From assembly GCA_021820805.1 (NCBI GenBank), contig JAKADF010000164.1, positions 1-7,120 on the forward strand: DNA of 7,120 nt. The letters run 5' to 3'. The notes below the pieces were generated by a model, which saw only the letters and a list, made by a program, of their open reading frames with translations, ran no database searches and was not told where the DNA came from. Source of the DNA: Bacillota bacterium (GTDB lineage: Bacteria; Bacillota; Bacilli; Alicyclobacillales; Alicyclobacillaceae). Positions 4,168 to 7,120 of this stretch are shown one piece after another (position 1 is the first letter of the stretch; every line of letters starts with the position of its first letter). Made by a program: the position numbers and the translations under genes.

Positions 4168-5919
4168 ATGAAATTAGAAAGTACATTTGAAGTTGTCACT
4201 AGTTACTTCCAATTGTTGAAGCACTTAGAAAATCTTCGAATAAGTAAGGTGTTAGGTATTGATATCGAGACCACTGGGCTCGATCCTTTGCAGGACAGTA
4301 TCCGTTTGATTCAGATTGCAACAACTGGCTGTCCGGTAATCGTCTTTGATATGCGGGGAATTGACCAACAAACTCGAGCCATTATAAGTAAACTTCTATC
4401 CAGCAAGGCGATTAAGGTTTTTCATAACGCTAAGTTTGATATGGAGTTCTTAGAGCAGTCTAGGTTATCTGTTTCAGGACGTGTATTTGATACATTGATT
4501 GCAGGATACCTATTACAACAAAAAACAGAATTGCCAAGGTTTGGACTGAATAGTTTGACACAATACTACCTTTCAGTTGATTTATCCAAAGGACTGCAGA
4601 CAAGTAATTGGAGCGATGATTTGTCCAGAAAGCAATATGAATATGCAGCACGGGACGCAGCAGTTTTAATTCCACTGAGAGAAGCCATGATTCGTGATTT
4701 GCAGTCCGAGGATTTAACTAACATTGCGAAGCTCGAATTTGGATGCTTGTATGCAGTGGCAGAGATGGAATTAACCGGTATTGAGTTAAATCTTGAACGC
4801 TGGGACGAGCTCAGAAAACAATTAGAACATCAAAAGAAATCAGCCTCTATCGAATTGAAGAAGTACTTTCACAGACCTTTTGTTCAACTGAACTTGTTTG
4901 GAGAAGATACGGATTCATTCAATTTGGACAGTCAACAGCAGGTTCTGAAAGCTTTAAACGAACAAGGGATTCCCATCAAATCGACTTCACGGAGTCAACT
5001 CATACCACTTGCAAGTAAATACCCTGTAGTTCGGCAGCTGCTGGAATACCGCAGGGCAACTAAGGCGTTGCAGGCTTTTATTTATAGCATCCCCGAAACA
5101 ATTCATCCAAGAACTGGCAGGCTTCATCCTAGATATCATCAGATGGGCACATTCACGGGTCGTTTTTCATGCAGTCATCCCAATCTTCAACAAATTCCTA
5201 GAAGTAAAGAATTTAGGCACTGCTTTGTAGCCAAAGCTGGTCACAAGCTTATTATTGCGGACTACTCTCAAATTGAATTGCGAGTAGTGGCAGAGATTTC
5301 AAAAGATGAAACAATGATTCAGGCATATACACGGGGGCAAGACCTGCATCGCTTGACTGCATCCCTTATTGCAAACAAAAGGCTAAGCGACGTATCTAAG
5401 CAAGAGAGACAAGCAGCCAAAGCAGTGAACTTCGGACTGGTCTATGCAATGGGAGCACGTGGTCTGCAAGCATATGCAAGGTCAACCTATGGAGTTACGA
5501 TGACCCTGGATGAAGCGGAAATGTTTCGGAAGCGCTTTTTTAAAGCGTACTCCGGAGTCGCAAATTGGCACAAGTCAGTCAAAATATCGAAAGAAAGAAT
5601 CAGTCGAACTCTCGGCGGAAGAAAGCATCAATGGATGGAAGCAATAAGTGTCGCAGGGTTGTATAACTGGCCTGTACAAGGAACCGCAGCGGACATTGTC
5701 AAGCAAGCCATGGCTGACTTGGTCTATAATCTCAAAGGGACATCAGCCAAAATAGTTGGGATGGTACACGACGAAATCATAATTGAGGCTCCTGAAAAAG
5801 GGGCTGCAGTGACGGCCGAAATTCTTAAGGAAACGATGGAACATGCTGGCTCAAAGTACCTACATCTCGTACCTGTTGTGGCAGAAACTTCTATTGTTGA
5901 GAATTGGGCACAGAAGTAA
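4168..5919 (+). CDS. Family A DNA polymerase with 3'-5' exonuclease, no 5' nuclease
   Basis: A 583-residue PolA-type enzyme that should copy DNA and proofread. Residues 1-175 are a DEDDy 3'-5' exonuclease with all catalytic residues: Asp32 and Glu34 (GIDIETTG), Asp91 (FHNAKFD), Tyr159 and Asp163 (YAARD). Residues about 180-320 are the thumb. The polymerase follows: TGRFSCSHPNLQQIPR (330-345), motif A ADYSQIELR with Asp365, motif B RQAAKAVNFGLVYAMG with Arg414, Lys418, Phe422 and Tyr426, and motif C VHDE with His534-Asp535-Glu536. Motif B has Ala427 where Gly usually follows the Tyr. The 5' nuclease domain of ordinary Pol I (about 870-930 residues) is absent, and the N-terminus starts directly at the exonuclease, so this is a natural form and not a truncation. 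Aquifex PolA and some viral PolA enzymes have this layout and size. The host should have a separate full-length PolA, making this an accessory, repair or phage-derived enzyme. AAGGA lies 7 nt before ATG. Confidence 0.93.
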   Translation: MKLESTFEVVTSYFQLLKHLENLRISKVLGIDIETTGLDPLQDSIRLIQIATTGCPVIVFDMRGIDQQTRAIISKLLSSKAIKVFHNAKFDMEFLEQSRLSVSGRVFDTLIAGYLLQQKTELPRFGLNSLTQYYLSVDLSKGLQTSNWSDDLSRKQYEYAARDAAVLIPLREAMIRDLQSEDLTNIAKLEFGCLYAVAEMELTGIELNLERWDELRKQLEHQKKSASIELKKYFHRPFVQLNLFGEDTDSFNLDSQQQVLKALNEQGIPIKSTSRSQLIPLASKYPVVRQLLEYRRATKALQAFIYSIPETIHPRTGRLHPRYHQMGTFTGRFSCSHPNLQQIPRSKEFRHCFVAKAGHKLIIADYSQIELRVVAEISKDETMIQAYTRGQDLHRLTASLIANKRLSDVSKQERQAAKAVNFGLVYAMGARGLQAYARSTYGVTMTLDEAEMFRKRFFKAYSGVANWHKSVKISKERISRTLGGRKHQWMEAISVAGLYNWPVQGTAADIVKQAMADLVYNLKGTSAKIVGMVHDEIIIEAPEKGAAVTAEILKETMEHAGSKYLHLVPVVAETSIVENWAQK

Positions 5920-5930
5920 AAATGTGCGGA

Positions 5931-5954
5931 AAAAACCAACTCCACAAGGTTTTT
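5931..5954 (+). terminator. Weak hairpin after the polymerase
   Basis: AAAAACC (5931-5937) pairs with GGTTTTT (5948-5954) over 7 bp with a 10-nt loop; the 3' arm itself supplies five Ts. Only two GC pairs hold the stem, so termination would be leaky at best, and some readthrough into the LLM gene is plausible. GGTTTTT can also pair with a second AAAAACC at 5968-5974. Confidence 0.3.
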
Positions 5955-6040
5955 AAAATTTTCCTGCAAAAACCATTGTGAAGGACAGGCAGTAGTTCTG
6001 GCCGCCTTATCTCGGTCACAGTCAGAAGGAGGTTCGAGTA

Positions 6041-7090
6041 GTGGAAATTGGACTTACGACGTTTGTTGAAACGACACCAGACGTAGAAACTGGTGTTGTA
6101 ATTAGTCATGCAGAGCGGTTACGCCAGGTTGTTGAGGAAATTGTGCTCGCTGACCAGGTAGGGCTCGATGTCTTTGGTGTCGGAGAACATCATCGCAGGG
6201 ATTACGCCGCGTCCTCTCCCATAGTTGTGTTAGCGGCGGCTGCTTCAAGAACGAAGCGGATTCGGTTGACTAGTGCTGTTACAGTGATTTCTTCGGCGGA
6301 TCCGGTACGTGTATTTGAAGAGTTTTCTTCTCTGGATGGAATTTCGAACGGAAGAGCAGAAATCATGGCCGGCCGCGGTTCCTTTATTGAATCGTTCCCA
6401 CTCTTCGGGTATGACTTGGAAGACTATGACGATTTATTTGACGAAAAGCTGGAGTTGTTGCTGAAATTACGGGAGTCGGAAAAAGTGACATGGTCAGGTA
6501 AATTTAGAACAGCTATTCATGATATCGGTGTATACCCTCGTCCAGTTCAGAATCCTTTACCTGTTTGGATTGGGAGTGGTGGAAATTCAAGATCTGTAGC
6601 TAGAGCAGGATTCCTTGGATTGCCGCTTGTTTTAGCGATTATCGGAGGAAAGCCGCTTCAGTTTGCACCTCTTGTGGAGCTTTATAAAAAAGCAGCTCGG
6701 CGTGCAGGCCATGATGCATCAAAATTACAAGTGGCATCTCATTCTCATGGCTTTATTGCTGACAGTAATGAGGATGCGGTTGAGAAATTTTTCTTGCCAA
6801 CCATGCGTGCAATGAATGTTATTGGTCGAGAGCGTGGGTGGGGGCATTATGACCGCATGACATACGATGCCGCGCGACGCTTTGAAGGAGCGCTCTACGT
6901 TGGAGACTCTGATACGGTTGCTAAGAAAATTATTGATCTCCGAAAGAATGTCGGCATCACGAGGTTTATGCTGCATGTGCCTGTTGGAACGATGCCGCAT
7001 GAATATGTAATGCGAGCTATTGAGCTTCTGGGAACAGAAGTTGCGCCCCGTGTTCGGGAAGAAGTAGCAAAATGGGAAGCGAGGAATTGA
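6041..7090 (+). CDS. LLM-class flavin-dependent oxidoreductase
   Basis: A 349-residue luciferase-like (bacterial luciferase superfamily) protein, which folds as a TIM barrel and uses reduced flavin, usually FMNH2, to oxidise a substrate with O2. It closely resembles the subfamily named for Agrobacterium Atu2307 and pneumococcal SP_0267. Landmarks: MEIGLTTFVETTPD at the start, ADQVGLDVFGVGEHHRRDY (37-55, with Glu49-His50-His51), RIRLTSAVTVISSADPVRVFEEF (74-95), and SNGRAEIMAGRGSFIESFPLFGYDL (102-126), the highly conserved flavin-side region. PLPVWIGSGG (172-181) follows. The C-terminal part (about 205-345) is helical. Length is normal and no key part is missing. Substrate is unknown for this subfamily as far as I can recall. 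The GTG start is supported by AGAAGGAGG (6024-6032), 8 nt upstream. No convincing promoter lies in the 121-bp gap before it. A gene seems to begin 1 bp after its stop. Confidence 0.92.
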   Translation: MEIGLTTFVETTPDVETGVVISHAERLRQVVEEIVLADQVGLDVFGVGEHHRRDYAASSPIVVLAAAASRTKRIRLTSAVTVISSADPVRVFEEFSSLDGISNGRAEIMAGRGSFIESFPLFGYDLEDYDDLFDEKLELLLKLRESEKVTWSGKFRTAIHDIGVYPRPVQNPLPVWIGSGGNSRSVARAGFLGLPLVLAIIGGKPLQFAPLVELYKKAARRAGHDASKLQVASHSHGFIADSNEDAVEKFFLPTMRAMNVIGRERGWGHYDRMTYDAARRFEGALYVGDSDTVAKKIIDLRKNVGITRFMLHVPVGTMPHEYVMRAIELLGTEVAPRVREEVAKWEARN

Positions 7091-7091
7091 G

Positions 7092-7120
7092 ATGAAGTAT
7101 ATTCTTCGATACAAAATAGG
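7092..7120 (+). CDS. Start of a downstream gene, cut by the window edge
   Basis: An ATG lies 1 bp after the LLM stop codon, with GAGG at 7081-7084 about 7 nt upstream. It opens MKYILRYKI and stays open to the edge. The spacing suggests an operon with the LLM gene and translational coupling. Nine codons do not allow an identification. Confidence 0.5.

Noticed and set aside
4460..4675. Minus-strand frame inside the polymerase gene
   Set aside because: Shadow of a clearly coding sense strand with intact exonuclease motifs.
4168..5919. Polymerase as a truncated ordinary Pol I
   Set aside because: It has its own promoter candidate, Shine-Dalgarno and a clean N-terminus at the exonuclease domain; no 5' nuclease remnant lies upstream.
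5724..6109. Minus-strand frames 5724-5969 and 5891-6109
   Set aside because: They overlap the polymerase 3' end and LLM 5' end on the opposite strand and show no domain or Shine-Dalgarno.
6725..7114. 129-codon minus-strand frame opposite the LLM gene
   Set aside because: The LLM frame carries the family sequence throughout; the opposite frame has no recognisable motif.

Overview
The window looks like chromosomal DNA of a spore-forming Firmicute (class Bacilli). It has strong AGGAGG-type Shine-Dalgarno sites, TTG and GTG starts, moderate GC, a U-tailed stem-loop terminator and small Gly/Tyr/Trp-rich proteins. The protein style suggests an Alicyclobacillus/Tumebacillus-like lineage, but that placement is only a guess. 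I see no tRNA, rRNA, CRISPR array, transposase or intact mobile element.

Layout. Positions 1-670 hold a small Gly/Trp-rich protein (101-475, +), preceded by a 12-codon upstream ORF that overlaps it by ATGA. A perfect 17-bp inverted repeat (540-583) then separates it from a convergent SGNH-hydrolase-like gene (669-1466, -). About 590 bp without a convincing gene follow (1467-2058). Next comes an ArsR-type winged-helix regulator with a TTG start (2059-2751, +) and a class V PLP aminotransferase of the alanine/serine-glyoxylate type (2848-3957, +) ending at a clear terminator (3982-4019). A 583-residue family A DNA polymerase with a 3'-5' exonuclease domain but no 5' nuclease domain follows (4168-5919, +). 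Last are a luciferase-like (LLM) flavin oxidoreductase (6041-7090, +, GTG start) and the first codons of a probable downstream gene (7092 onward).

How the genes relate. The regulator and aminotransferase may form a control pair: an imperfect dyad (2801-2820) sits in the spacer of a plausible aminotransferase promoter. The polymerase has its own promoter candidate and a leader with mutually exclusive hairpins. The LLM gene probably continues into an operon at the right edge. The convergent left pair may be sporulation-related, because both upstream regions carry -10 elements resembling mother-cell sigma factor sites; this is tentative.

Most worth following up: (1) the SGNH protein keeps the nucleophilic Ser but appears to have lost the Asn and His signature residues; (2) the polymerase is an exo+pol enzyme of a size and layout like Aquifex-type and viral PolA enzymes; (3) the regulator's C-terminal half looks like an internal duplication with matching Cys/His positions; (4) the three-copy inverted and direct repeat in the polymerase leader. 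No single feature proves a new multi-gene system.
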